Below, piece after piece: positions 39,191 through 53,900 of a stretch of 64,000 bases of DNA (within the stretch, counting starts at the first letter, position 1; each line of letters begins with the position of its first letter). Both the position numbers and the translations under genes were made by a program. Under the pieces are notes generated by a model, which worked only from the letters and a program-made list of their open reading frames with translations, was not told the origin of the DNA and made no database searches. The DNA is from Daphnia pulex. Lineage: Eukaryota; Arthropoda; Branchiopoda; Diplostraca; Daphniidae. The stretch is from contig NC_060017.1 in the NCBI RefSeq assembly GCF_021134715.1, forward strand, positions 5,456,001-5,520,000. The letters are read 5' to 3'.

Positions 39191-39844
39191 ATAGAGTTGA
39201 TTATTGAAAAACATCACAACATTCACTTGCATAACTATATGCGTAGCTTCTTCCATGGCCGGAGGCCCTTTCAGAAAATTCTCAGTAAGTAAATTTCGGG
39301 TCTGATTGAATTGCTCGTAATCGAATAGCAAGATCCTATTCCGGTCCGAGCATGAGATAGTCATCACTTGACGTTTGAATATGCAACGTCTAGTCTCATC
39401 AATCCGATCAATACTTAGCTGAGACTTTGGCGCGCGTGCTCACGTTAGTCCAAGCCAACGTAACTCCTGGAAGCAGCACACGGAGAAAGAAAAACCAAAA
39501 ATGGATGATGGAGGGAATCGGGGACGACGAGCCGTGGGGCTAGGGGCCGTGTTGGAAGGGGGGAAAAGCCTCTGCGCGCGCATCATAGTCCCACGACGCT
39601 TTCAATAGTAGCACACAGGAAAGGAGACAACCAGAAAGCTGCTTCTTCAGTTTTCATAACAAGCTTCAACCGCTTGAACGTCGCTCGCGTCTGTCTCTTA
39701 ATCATCAGCGATTCTGTCAGGTATGTTGGGATGATTGACAACTGAATGTTAAACTGTAAAATGCTATAGTCAGTCATATCGTTCTATTTCTAGTTTCAAA
39801 TAGCTATAACGAGCAGCTTTTCGAAAAAAAGGAGGATAACAAAA

Positions 39845-42120
39845 ATGTGGAGCCCGGTAGTGCATTCGACGAAAAACGAAACGGGTCCCGTACCTCGGAC
39901 ACGCTTCAAACACGCAAGCTGTGTTGATCCCCAGAGACGAGTGGTATATATAAAAGAGACATTTCTTGACCAAGTTTCATCGATTCCCCCGTCAAATCTT
40001 TTTTTATTTATTTTCCTTTTTTCTCACTTGTATTTTCGATCAGGTTTATTTACTCGGCGGACGCTCTTCCAATATCCCCCTCAAAGATTTCTGGGTGATG
40101 GATCTCGGTAAGAGCATTGTCTCTGCTCAAATAACATTTTCTCTCCCGCGATTACCATAAATTTGAATGTTTTGATGGAATGTCGTCGACAGATACCGGT
40201 ATATGGACGTCGCTGGGTAGCAAAGGGACGCCTTTGAATGTTCAAGAGCATTCGATGGTCTACTGGAACGACTGCGTCTACGTATTTGGCGGGATATTTG
40301 CGCCAGCTGACGAATGCCCACTGTGGACGTACACCATTTCGGTATAGCTCAGTTTATGATTTCAATATAGCATGGGAACACTTTATAAGACTCTTATTTA
40401 TTTTACCATTTCAGGATAATACTTGGAGCAAATGGCAATCTAAAAAGAACTGTGCTCCGATTTCAAGGAAAGGTCACACGGCGGTTGTCTACGAGGATCG
40501 CATGTACGTTTATGGAGGATATCAAGACATGAGAGGATCGCTCGGAGAACTATGGGAATTCTCTTTTAGTAAGGAACAATTTCTTGTTCAACATTTCTTT
40601 CCCCTTTCAATATCGACATTGTTTCCAAACTATTTGTATAATAGAGTCTCATTCGTGGAAAATGATCCATGGTGGTAAAGCGAAAAAATCCTCCGATGTT
40701 GTTCCACCACCTAGACACAGTCATACTGCGGTTGTGTTTGACCAAGAAATGTGGGTCTATGGAGGAATGACGGATTTGGCGGAGAGATCAGATTTCTGGA
40801 GATTAGACCTAGGTATTGCGTATTTATTACAGTTACTTTAGCAGTTCATTTTCACATCAAACTTTATATAACAGTCACCATGCAATGGACTTGCGTCAAA
40901 TGTAAGCCGTTAGGCCCAGGTCCACTACACGGTCACTCGGCAGTGAGGGTACGCTCTCATATGCTTGTGGTTGGTGGTGAAAAGCAAGGCAACTTATCCG
41001 ACGAAGTCTGGCGATTTCACTTCGGTAATTCAATTAACACACGAAGCCATAGGTGGTACAGGTTTCGCCATTGCCATAATTAAATTTTTCACCACCTTTA
41101 GGGACCGAAACCTGGGAGCGTCTCGAAACAAAGCACCCAAGGCCGACTGCACGAACTCAGCTGACGACTATCGCCCTTGATGGATCTTTCTTCGCCTCCA
41201 ATGATGATCCAATCTATTGCGAACGGGAGCGGTCTTGTGTGACGACGCCCAGTAATACGGAAAGCCCCAAAATACAAGAGGAGGACAACTCGCCTACCGA
41301 GTGCTCAACCATTACTACGTCTATTGCAAATAAGTCACGTCCTCTTTTCAGCCGCAACCATGGTTACCAGTTAGTCAAAAGGAAAGTAGAAGATGAGACG
41401 ATGGAGTTCGCTCACCCCACAGCTTGGCTAACCAAGAGCAGTACATATTCCTTACTAAGCAATGTCAGCACTGATAGTTTCATGTCGGAGCTGGAGGACA
41501 GAGCGCAAAATCTCGTTAGACTGGACAACACCAATATGTGCGCATCTCGCCGCCCGGGCCAAGTGCGCAGCGAAAGTGTCCAGAATTTCAGAGAATTTCC
41601 CAAAATCCCTCGCTCTTTGACGACCGTCCGTTTTAATCCTTTTGATCCCAACAAAGAAATGATCCGCGTTCAAAGAGACGAAACCCTAGATTTCACAACC
41701 TCAGACTACGCCAGCGAAATTGACGAGCCATTCAATAACGCTTTCGTTGGAATTTCAAATCCGGTTTACACCGAATTTTCCGCCTGCGTGGAGGACGGAG
41801 ATGATGTACTGGGAGAGCACCGCAATTTCGCCCAGGCGTTGAATCCTTCCTTACTCACGAAAAATTCCCGCAGCATTCGTTTGCGAAATGATGTGCTGAC
41901 TCAGCTACATCGCCTCCAACACATAGTGAACGACAAACGAGCCCCAAGTGTAGCATCTCCGAATTCTTCTGATGGCTCTTGTTCGGAAGTGAAACGGGGC
42001 GGTCTCAATTCCTTAGCTCACAATGAAGAATGCTGGTCCATTCTTATGTTAGGTGGGAGGGAACCAGTTCAATTAACTGTTTTTGATAGACCTCTCTCAA
42101 TTTGGATGTTCCGGATGTAA
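39845..42120 (+). CDS. Kelch-repeat beta-propeller protein, unknown specific role
   Basis: The protein has 600 aa in seven exons: 39845-39943, 40044-40107, 40193-40341, 40415-40568, 40645-40812, 40875-41024 and 41102-42120; the phases close and all introns are GT-AG. Five clear kelch blades lie at about 17-62, 70-111, 121-163, 179-219 and 231-270. Each has the double-Gly strand (LLGGR, VFGGI, VYGGY, VYGGM, VVGGE) and a following aromatic/Trp position. A degenerate sixth segment (RTQLTTIALDGSFF) follows. Next comes about 290 residues of polar, Ser/Asn/Glu-rich, probably disordered sequence. Residues 571-600 (CWSILMLGGREP ... LSIWMFRM) again look like a kelch strand set. Kelch propellers are protein-interaction platforms, often with actin or ubiquitin ligases. 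No BTB, BACK or F-box is visible, so no specific function is assigned. Start Met chosen because the first blade begins soon after it. Confidence 0.9.
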
Positions 42121-44035
42121 TTCCCACTCAATCAAGTCAGACTATCTATTTTATTTATTTATGACAGAACCCATTGAATATTTATAGTTTTCTATATTTA
42201 TTTAGAACCTTGTTCATGTAGCAAAACGTTCTTGTGTAATAGTATGGCTTAGAATGTAACGAGGCATATATTCTTATACTGCATATACTGATCAAGTAGG
42301 TTCGCATCCATTTCTCCAGGATTCTCTCGTCGGTAGTCCCATTTTGATATTTCATTCAGTCCAAGTGTAAAAGATGGCCTTTATTGATGATGTAGAATAT
42401 GACACACAGATCTGATATCCATACTCATAAATTCGAAAAATGATTCATCGATTACTATTTGACCCGTAATTTAATGATCACGATAAGGACACTGAATGTT
42501 TGATTGCTTCTTTTATGATTGCATTATCATAAATATGACGTACTTGTACCCAGAAGAGAAGTTAATCAAGAAATCGGAGAAAATTTGTGTGTTTCAAAAT
42601 GTAATATGATATTATGTAATTGAAATTCTTCAGTTCAATGTAGCGCTAATTATTTTCCAAAAAGTATCTGGTAATGTAATAGTAAATCCATATGTCTGCC
42701 ATTTATGGGTCCAATTTGGCAATTTCCCAACTGGTCTCGTGTACATGATTTCTCGAATGTCCTAAACTATTTTCTTAATAGACTACTTATTTAGTGAGTT
42801 AATCTATTCGTCAAAGAATCTGATACCTCTAAAGAAGTCGACATGAAAACGGCGTTCACGATTTTTATTATTTCCAATTGGAAGATGTTTAATAGTATTA
42901 ACATCTAACACACTAGTTGAAAAAATAGTTATGCTAAAAAATTGCGGCGTAGCGGAAAGCCATCTAACTATGAAGCGGAAAGCATCTAGTAATTCGACAG
43001 AAAGTGATTTACATTAGCTTACACGAAAATGGGGAGGGGGATAGAAACATTACATAGCAGATTAATTAATTTCTTTCAATTAGTTTGGTTTCCAGCTGTT
43101 TGGTTCCCTGAGTTCAGGGAACTAAACCCAATCCAACTGTGGATAAACAATGTCTGAAACGATACTTAATTAGTCGGGCGGATGACGTTGAGCTGTTATC
43201 CGTTGAACTGTCCTGAAACCATCCAGTCGTTCCGTGTACAGTCGATTCGTGGATGAAAAGGAATCTGTTGGCTTTCTCTAGATGGTTAAAATTATATACA
43301 CTAGATGGTACACGGTGTCTTCGTTATAGACGAAATTCCGCTTTATCCTAGTTAAATCAAAAATCACAAGAAAAAGCGATGGTTTAATCAGGTTTAATTT
43401 TGCGGAAATTACGTCAGACGTTTAAAACGATTTCTAATTTAACAGTCTCGTGTAGTTTTGTATCTAGTCTTTTAGCGCTACTAGTAAAAAATAATCCTTT
43501 ACCGATTGCCGGAACGCTGTCCAGCAGATTGACTGGATCAGTGGCTTCCGATATCGAATGGTGGACAACGATCTATGTGATAGCGATAACTTTAATACAC
43601 AACTTTAATACTGGACGGTCAAATAATTTGTACGATTTTTAATTTCCCGGTAATTTTGCCCTTATCGCAAAAAACCGTGCGATTCCCAGATGAAAACCTG
43701 AAACAGGATTTCTTGATTGTGTTCATTACACACTCTCAAAGGATCTGATGTTTTATTTCCAAAAGGACCACGAATAACTCCTTAATAACGGAGATAGGGA
43801 ATTCTATGGTGTAGAACCGAGCGATTATGTTTCCATGACTTTGGCCTCTCTTTTGTTGCGTCAGATTCAGAAAGTGAATGTTGCGTAGGGGGCGCACTTG
43901 ACGATGCGGTTGAATTTCGAGCTTTAGTGCAACCACACATTGATTATCACCGTGGCACAGATGTTCCACCAAAAAATCACGCAGTTTGCCTGATCATTAT
44001 TTGCTGTGTTTTTCTGAACCTCTATCAAAAAAACA
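42121..44035. other. Kelch 3' flank and Rab2 5' flank
   Basis: 1.9 kb of AT-rich sequence with no domain-bearing frame. It should hold the kelch 3' UTR on the left and the Rab2 promoter and 5' UTR on the right. I found no convincing canonical poly(A) hexamer near the kelch stop. Confidence 0.5.
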
Positions 44036-44936
<901 letters not shown>

Positions 44937-47900
44937 AAACAACAAGAAAGGCTACTACCGACATCTCCTCTGACTTAACAAAACAAACTCTCGGCGTTAT
45001 ATTTATTTACAGCCCGCCCCTCTTTTTCTCTTGTGTTCCTCAATTTCGCCCCCCCCCCCCCACTTTATAACCCTTTTTGTTTAACTTTGCTTCTGTTTTG
45101 TTTCGGTAAAACTGATTTTCTTTTATTTTGATATTTCGTTTGCCTTGAAGATAATTTAGAGATAACAAAATCTTTTGGTATAGTGCACGTTTAATTAGTA
45201 GGTTTAGCTCTTGAAAATTCCCACTTCTTTCTTTCGTCCCTCACTTGTTTTCGGTGTGCTGAAAAACCCGTGCCATGATGGATTACTTTAACATGTCAAT
45301 CGTAAACTCAGGAACCCGTGTAAAAGAAAAGAAATTTCAAGATCCCTAAACCTTTTAAAAAAACCAAATCAGGGAAACACAAAAGAAGTTTTTAAAAAAT
45401 AGCTGAAGCGATTTGTATCGCTGTCGCGCGAAATCATGGCGGGTGTAAGAAAGAAAAAAAAAACCTTTTTGTCCTCATCAAGGCAGCAAGAGGCATACAC
45501 AAAAAAAGTGGAATGATCCCATGGCAAGTCATTCCATCGGAGGAGGTAGCGATGCTATCATCATTTCCCCCCCATTGTTGTTGGCATTTGCTCTCCTTTG
45601 AAAACGAGTTGATACTTTTCGGGTCTTCCATGCATGGCGCGTGGGTCTTCATTAAAATTCTTCTCTCCTCTATTTTTCCATAAATGATGTGTGCTGTGTT
45701 CTTTCCTGTTTTCGATGTCGAGAAGAGATTGAGGAGCGTATGTAGGTGGTTCTCGGATAGCCCTCTCCCATCTTATTTTTTATTTTTTTTTTGTCTGATT
45801 GAAATTCATGCTAGTCGTGTCTCATCATCTCGATGATATCTCCTTTCTTTTCTTTACAAGATTTTCTTTATTCATTATGTCTTAGAGGGGAGTAAATCCA
45901 AACAGGAGAGAGAAGAAGAAAAAACAACAACGTTGAATTCGCAGTTGATTCATTCCAGCAGAATGGCAGTAGCCATTTCTTATATATTTTTTTTCGCCTC
46001 TATATACCTTATTCGATTTAATATCCAGGTGCGAATATGTGTGCGTGTCTCTTCTCGATTTTTATCAATGCCCTCCTTACTTTTCCCCCTTTTTGTGTTG
46101 CTCCCAGTCTTGCGTGTGTGCTGTCCTCCCCACCTTAACTCCTCTCTCTCTCTCCTTGTCTATTCGGTTTCGATGTAACTGTCGTCCTCTCTCAATCTAA
46201 AGCAAAAATGGATTCGAATTACACGATTGCAAGGCCACGAGCTTGTCTCTCCGTAGTACTCGACTGGGCTATTTAGTCCTTCATGATTCGATGATGATCG
46301 TGATTAAACGTGGGTGTTGCAGCTAGACCTCTCCTCTCTTGACTGCATAGACCTTGAAGTTCATTCGTGTTATTGTTGTCTATGTCTTCAACTTTTCTCT
46401 CTCTCTCCATTGGGAATGATGCAGCACCGTTTTTTTCTTCTTCTTCTTCTCTTATTCGAGGTGCCTGGCACGGGAGCGAGCAGATGTCATAATCGGACCC
46501 GGATGTGGGTACCAACTCCCCCCTCCTACGCGCCAACCCTTGGTCGAAACACATCGCATGTGTTTAGGATCAGAGTGCGCTCTTTTTTTATTTATTTATT
46601 TCCGTGTTCTCTACATTTCTTTTTTTTTTTTTCTCTCGTTTAGACAAAAGAAATGAGCGCAACTGAGCACATTTGAGTGTGACGCAAAAGCGAATCGGTC
46701 GGCTGCGTCTGCCGATAAAAAAAAAATTCTTTTCTTTTTCCACCGTTTCCTCTCCGGAATGACACCACCACATAGGCGCAAGAGGGGAGGAACTCGGAAA
46801 GTGGGTCAACAAGCTCCTATACAACTACAGACACACAGTCGTATATCTATCTCTACATGTATATACATGGGCCGCAGTTTTCTCCCAACTCGAATTCATT
46901 CAGTGTCAGTTGAAAGCGGTTGGTTAGTTTCGGTCATGTTTGCCGATGCCTGGCAGCGGTCGCCATTTCTGGATGGATGGGCGCTATGCATATATGATGA
47001 TACATGCCAGGCTCTTTCGACATCATCTTTTCTCTTTTTCTGCACTCTTTATTCTCTTCTCCCCAGAAAAAAACGACGACATAGAAATGAGCGAAAAGGA
47101 AAGAAAAGCAAAAAAAAAGTTCTTTTGACCGACTGTGACATGATTTTCACGAGGCATTTTTTGATGGGGCGGCCCCGAGCGTGTACGTGTCGGATGCTAA
47201 CCTCGTTGTATGTGTGTCTCGTCTCCTTTCATTAAAATACGAATAACAACAACAACAACAGAACAAAAAAAAAACAAAAAGGAATTTAATAATAAGAAAG
47301 GGGGAGTCAGTCTACTGATGCTGAATGAGGAAAATGTGAGCCACGCGTGTCTGCAGCCATTCTACACTTGCAGCTCATTTCAGTCACGGTGTTAAAATTA
47401 AGTAAAGAAAAAAAAAGGAAACTGGAAAAAAAAATAAAATAAAATAAATGTCTAAAAATTTGAATGTAGAGCGCGTAAGTCAAAACCAGCTCTTGTGCAT
47501 TATACTTTCGGTTGGTTGGTGCTCTCTGTGTATCATCATCATGAATAATGTAAATTCCCATTTGGCTCATTTACATTTTTTCCGAGCTGGACAGAGTTGA
47601 AAGGCGCTTGAATCGTCACTTGAATCTAAGCAAGTGAGAATGCAACTTGAATAAGGACATACACACACACAACAAAAAAGAAAAGAGAATCATCATTCTT
47701 TTGTAGGGGGGAATAAACTGGTCTTTCAAACAACAACAAGTCAACCAAGTGTTGCATCTGTGAGAACTGGCGCTGGGTTACGTGTAAGACGTATCCAGTA
47801 TACATACAGGTATATATTGAAGACAAAATGTACCGTTTTCCAGTTGTTTTTTTTTGTTTGATGGGCTGGCCAGCAGATGCATCTGTCGTCGGACTCGAGA

Positions 47901-50900
47901 CTGGAAACGTCATCAACTTTTCCCGTCGTACCCGCTTGTGATAATAAGGGCCGACGTTATGACGTTGATCCGAATGTTGCGTTTTTCTTATGTTCCAAGA
48001 CCACTCTCCACCCCTCCCCCCTAGCAGCATAGAGCAGTCAGTGCTCTCCTCCTTGTATATTTTATGGTTTCTTGATGAGATTACGGGACATGTGGGTAAA
48101 CTGTAAATCCGACAGAATCCATTGCGGAATTCCTGGGTTTTCTTGATACTTTTCTCTCTCTCGAGGGATTGAAAGGGAGGTGTCTTATGGCGGATGGGCA
48201 GTATAGTAGTAGATGAACGTACTCGTGTGTGTAGTACAAGAGATTCTTCCTAAATCATAAATTATACGCGGCGCAAAATGGAAAGAAAAATCCCGTTCCA
48301 GTCCGGCGAGAATGATTGTTGTGTATTACCTTGTGTGTGTCATGTGCACTTCCAATCTTTTTTCTTTTTCATGGGCGTTCATATATCTAAATACCGTTCG
48401 GCCAGTTCCGTCGAGACGAGAACAATCGTTCAACCCCCTTCATTTTGCCTCGTAAGCATCTCGTCACTTTGCTTTTTTGTTTTTTTACGGCGGCCATTCA
48501 CGCGATGACCATCCAGCCGTTCATCACAAGACAGAAAATCAAATTAGAAAAAAAAGTAACCATCAAAAATCACGCAAAAATCATCAGCGCGCAAACAGAT
48601 AGACAACAGGGTAGTAATCACGCCGATTATTTTAGTTTTTAAATTTAATTCCCAATTTCTTGTTGGGAGGGAAATTTGATTTGATTTTTTTGAAGGGGGG
48701 GAGCCTGTCGATCCGCTGACCGCGGTGCGGATGATCGTCTTTCGTGCGCCTTGAGAAAAAGAAATCTGAAAATGTTCCGCTATGCGCATCCATCCCAGCC
48801 GGCCGGCCTGGCGCGCTCCGAGGCGATAAGGAGAAAGATGGGCGAGGATGAGGTGGAAAATATAAGCGGTCACGAGAGATAATGATGATGATGAGGTGGG
48901 CCAGCCAACGAGCGTGATTGTCTTTATATGCGCTAGTACGTCCTCGCTGGACACACACACACCTGATTGCAAATGTCCTCCAGCTGGACGCGCATACAAG
49001 TCGGTCGTGAAATAGAAAAGAATAAAGCCCGTCCGTCCTTTGCTGCTGCTGCTGTACACACACACATCACCGTGTCGATGAATGATCGCGTGTCTTCACA
49101 AGTTCAGAGGAGATGTAACATACAACGGCAATTCCGCCGGACGGTAATATACGCTGTGTACAGACTACCGAATGCGTTTTTCTTTTCATTCTGACCATCA
49201 TTTTCTCATTTCAGTTTTTCTTTTGTTTTTTTTTCTCTTTTACCCTCGTCGGAGTAGGTAATGTCTGCCGGGCAAGAAACAACAGTAACTCCAAAAAACA
49301 AGAGGGTTTTTTTGGGTTGTTTAAACGGACCCGAAGAGAAAATTGGTTTCGGAAAAGTCCAGTCAAAGAGGCTTGACCCGAATTGACCACACTACACTGG
49401 GTGACCCTTATTTTTCTAAGGGGAAATTAAATGTTGAAGAAAATTCATTTCCATCTTCTTCCTATAGGTATACACGACAGAAAAAAAAGGGTAAGCATCA
49501 TTTCTAAAATAAGAAATTTGAATTTCCCGCTTTTTCCCGTGACTGCTAAGTTACACACCAAGCCCGTACAACAGTTGTTCTTCTCTTTACTTTTTTTTTG
49601 GGTTGCCTGGGCTATACAATAACCATTTTCGGGGCCTGTCAGCTGGTCTTGTTTATGATATTATATACAGGCCAACCCTTTTATTTTATTTTATTTTTTT
49701 CCTTCTCTCTGTGTGTCCATTTTTACTCTCCGGGTTTGTCCTGAATTCCGGTCCTGTCTTTAAAAGGGAAATGCATAAACTCCCTATTTCTCTGTACTAT
49801 ACAAACAAAAAGGGAGTTTTTTCTCTACATACTCTGGGGTTGACCCCGATGGTCACAGAATGAAAAGATAAAAAGCCAATGATCTTTCGAACCCTCATAG
49901 TCAAAAAGAGAAAAGAGAATTTCCGTGGAAACATTTTTTTTCTGTTTTGTCGTCGCTGGTTCCTGTTGTTGCGTTGGTTGGGTTTCCTGGACGGGGATCA
50001 TGAACCTTAGATTGTGTATACCATCTGGTATAAGTCTACGCGCGGTGTAGTACGTCACCAGGGTCTTGATTACACGCTAACGTTTTTTGATTGGGTGTAA
50101 TTCATTAATTTTTGGTTGTTTTCTCCTTTGGTTGTTGTTTCCTTCTTTCTTTTATTTCTTTTTCCTTCTTTTTTTGAATTCGTTCCGGCTCTTATATGTG
50201 TGTAGACTTTGGTTCCTGCTGGTAGCTTTTTAATACCGGTTATGTAATGCGATATATCGGCGGCTCAGCAAAGCGCTCAGCTCTTGTGTTGTTAATGATT
50301 TGTTGGAGCTGCAAATTGCGCTGTGCAATCAGCCGCAAATGTATAACGGGGAAACGAGAGACTCAAGCAACAGGTTCTCCTTGACTAGTTGAAGGTATAT
50401 ACATCCAGCAGTAGTACCGTATTTATCATTTTGATTGCATCTCCAGGTTAATGTTTAACAAACCGAAAAAAAGTTGAGTAGATTGTTCATTTGTCTGGGA
50501 AAAAGGTGTGGGAGGAATTGACAGCGGGGGCAGCACAGAAAATCACCAAAGTTATTTCTGCGATTTGATTTCCCCCCACTCAGTTTTCTTCACACGGGCG
50601 GATGTGAACATTGCGGGAATAAGAATCTATTGAAATGTCAAGGACATGTGTGTTGTTACACGCTGGGCAGAGTCGCATGGATCCAAACTGGGCGGCCAAG
50701 ACTTCCGTGAAAAATGAGACAAATTCCCCACCAAATTTTAAAAAAAGATTTGGTTTATGGAAATCACGCGGAACGCCAAAAATCAGTGAGAAACTAGCGA
50801 ATAAAATCATCAACGGCGGGATAGAGAAAGGAAATTCACGGAGGCGTACCGTTTCTCCCGAAAATGCAACAACAATCAAACAATAAAGCGCAACTCTCGG

Positions 50901-53900
50901 CACAATACAATAGGAAGCGACGAACAAGTCGATGAGTGGCGTTTTTTCTAGTGAAAGAAGAAGCTAAGAAGAAAGTTGATAGAGAACTGCGCGTGACGCC
51001 CATCTAGAAAAAAAAGGGGGGAAACAAAAAATAATTATTTAACCGCAACATTTATTCTTCTTTTGGGAAAGTATTAGTAAAAATGTGGAATAAGGGAGAT
51101 ATATTTGTGTTGAAACAGTCGAGCGCGTTGTCCCGGAAATGCCAGTTAATGAAAACAGGTTCGGCTTAATTGATTTCCCCATACTGACCTCATCCGCGCG
51201 CTGTTTCACATCATTTTCCAATGAAATTTTTCAGACCGGCAAAAAAATTGATGGTCCGTTTCCCTTCGCAGGATCAATCACGCGTGTATTACATTATTAT
51301 AGATATGCGACCGTGTGTAATAGCAATTAAGTCTAGAGCTTCTCCGGTCGGCGGTTGCCATTGTTTTGCTTTCTTCTTGTCGTGTAATTTTTTTTTTCCT
51401 TTTCTTTTTTTGCGCCCAGCTGAATGTTTTTGGCCACTTGTTTTATTTTATGGGCCATTCAAGAGCTCAGCCGGATCTAAGCGGAAGGAAAAAAACAAAA
51501 CAAAACAATGGCGAAAAATAAAACTGGTTGTGTTGTCGTTCCAGTTGGCGTCTCGTCGTTGCCTTTGCGCTGTGGAATTTATTGAGCGCCCATCTGCACA
51601 CACAAACACACGCCATTCAATCCGTTACGTGTGTGTGTGTATGTAGGAAGTCGGAATAATCATCGTGTGCCACTGCTGCTGGGACTATCCTTTTTAGGAA
51701 GTCTTGGCGCTGGCCTCATGCCCGAAATTCCCAATGATCGTTTCGTTCTATTCGACATGAGCGCCAGAAGAGAGCAGATCAACACCCTATTCAAATGAAT
51801 CCCCCGAGTCCTTATCACTTTCAATCACGCCAAGTGGCCAGCAGAGCCGTTTCTTCTTGTATATAACTATATATACGTTTCCAGCAGGCTCCAATTAACC
51901 TGCAACAGCTGTTTTCTATTTTTCTTATCCCGAATAGTACTACGTATATTATTGGCTATATTACGGTATTGTGTTTCTGGTAATAACTTCCAGCTTCTTT
52001 TTTTTTAGCACAATGAACTGACGTTTTTTTTTTTAAATCAAAGAGAGATAGAAGATTAAACGCTAAGCGGACACTGGGGCTGTGTTGCCGAAACCGGTTT
52101 ACTCTTCTGTTCATATTAAATCGAACTGCCACACAAATCTGTTTTTCTATTTCATTTTCTTCGTGTCCTTCCTCATCTGCCGAGTCTCTTACGCTGTTGG
52201 ACAGCACTTGGTCCGTGATTGAACAAAACCTTGAAAGCATTTCAAGCAGAACATTGAAGAATATCCCGAGACGTCAGTAAAGTAAAAACCTGCTGCTCAT
52301 CAGTCGCGCGGATCGAGTGAAAGGAGCGCTGAGTGTATATTATAACAGAAGGACGCGGCCCTATGGGAGTTGGCCGCCGCCCGGTTCGTCTCCACTCGGT
52401 CGCTTCCTTGTCATTCCTTGTCGCCCGCCGTCGTGATTTCACTGGCGTGGTGCTGGCCAGACGACTACTATATGCTGGGCGCTGCTGTGTTGTCTGTCAA
52501 AGGGTTAAACAACCGGCCGCCGCTGTTATACAAATTCATTTCGTCGCGACTGGAAGAAGAGAAAAGCCGGGCATTATGAGAGATGACGGATAAGATAATG
52601 ACGGACGAAAAAACATTTTTCAGTCTCTCGGGTGGAGAAGAAGAAGAACAAAATGCAGCTAGGGAGGAATTCAATATTTTTAGGAACAAAAAAAACCAAA
52701 TAATCTTTTCACCTTGGAGCACCAAATTTGGTGGTTGAGGAAAACATTGTTTTTTTCTCCCATGTGATAAAAAGGTTGCCAGCAGGTAGTACAGTAATAG
52801 GGTTTTGTTCTTCTTTTCTCTTTCTAGTGTTTTATATGGACGGCCAGTCTTCAACCCCCTCCTCTGCTGTATATTGCCTTAGAGACTATCCCCCTATAGA
52901 TCGGAAGGGATAACAACTCGGACGTGGGACAAGGTAACGAGCCCTAGAGCACCACCACTAGAAACCCTAAAAGAGCTTATAGAGAGAGACGACGACGACT
53001 GTGTTCATAGGTATAAATATTCATGACGGTATCAATATATAATCCCCCTTGTTATTATCTTTTTACCTTTGCTGGGTCTCCCTGTTGGGCGCTAGAGCTT
53101 CTTCTATATATACGAGCGGGAGCCACTACTACCAACTCTTTTGAAAAAAAGGGAGAAACCAGCCAAACATTTCAAATGGACGACCAAATTTTCAAAGAAG
53201 AAAAAAACTAAATTCTGATCGAATAATGAAAGAGAGAAGCGCAGCAGTGGAGCGCAACGTCTCATTTCCTGCATTTTGAATCGCCACACATTGCGTGTTT
53301 CTTTTCGACATATTATTCGCTGCTTATCTCTTGTGTAACCTATCGAAGCCGAACCTGGCGCGTATTTATTATTACACGTTTTCTTTTTTGAATAATAAAG
53401 ATTTTCGGGAAAAAGTCGTGTGGACGATCGGCAATAGCTGGTTTGATTCATATTGTATTCTTTGTCGATATAGCAGAGCAGCAGAGTCATCGTCAGCTGT
53501 TTGTCCTTTATTAAAATAGTTTTCTATAGCGCAATGGTTGGTGGTGGGATAATTATTTAAAAGGAGTGTGCTGTACAGCAGATTCAGCGCCGAGATTTGT
53601 TGGGAAACTCACGACAGTGTCGCCCATTCTATTTCAAATTGGGTATTTCTTCTTTAATTCTCTGAATTTTTAATTGGGAATTTTTGAATTTTTTTTTTTT
53701 TATTTTAGAAAACGTGTGGCGAGACGCCATCTGCTCGTTCCAGGCCAAAATCTGACCGGCAGTTTCACGTCCAGCTGCTATATGTGTTTTCATATTTTAA
53801 AAAGATTTCTTTTGATTTAAAATAAAGAAGAAAAAGATCAAATTTCTTTAGAGGGTTTTTCCCATTTCTTCGACATATTTGAGCAATTGATTATACCTCT

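Larger units (their letters stand above)
37458..39844. other. Divergent intergenic region between Arp3 and the kelch gene
   Basis: 2.4 kb that should contain promoters for both genes. It contains a palindromic CTCF-like site about 160 bp upstream of the Arp3 ATG and a TATA/Inr pair on the - strand at 39.16-39.19 kb. A TATTTAAA (38274-38281) with TCAGT (38316-38320) also lies on the + strand. No coding gene is recognised. Confidence 0.55.

Noticed and set aside
39499..39606. 35-codon frame (MDDGGNRGRR...) upstream of the kelch gene
   Set aside because: Could be an uORF but has no conserved feature and the transcript start is unknown.
48544..49065. 173-codon open frame on the - strand
   Set aside because: Composition follows microsatellites (runs of Ser and Ile from dinucleotide and trinucleotide repeats), with no domain.
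50580..50927. 115-codon (- strand) and 83-codon (+ strand) overlapping open frames
   Set aside because: They overlap each other, have no domain and no clear promoter or poly(A) signal.
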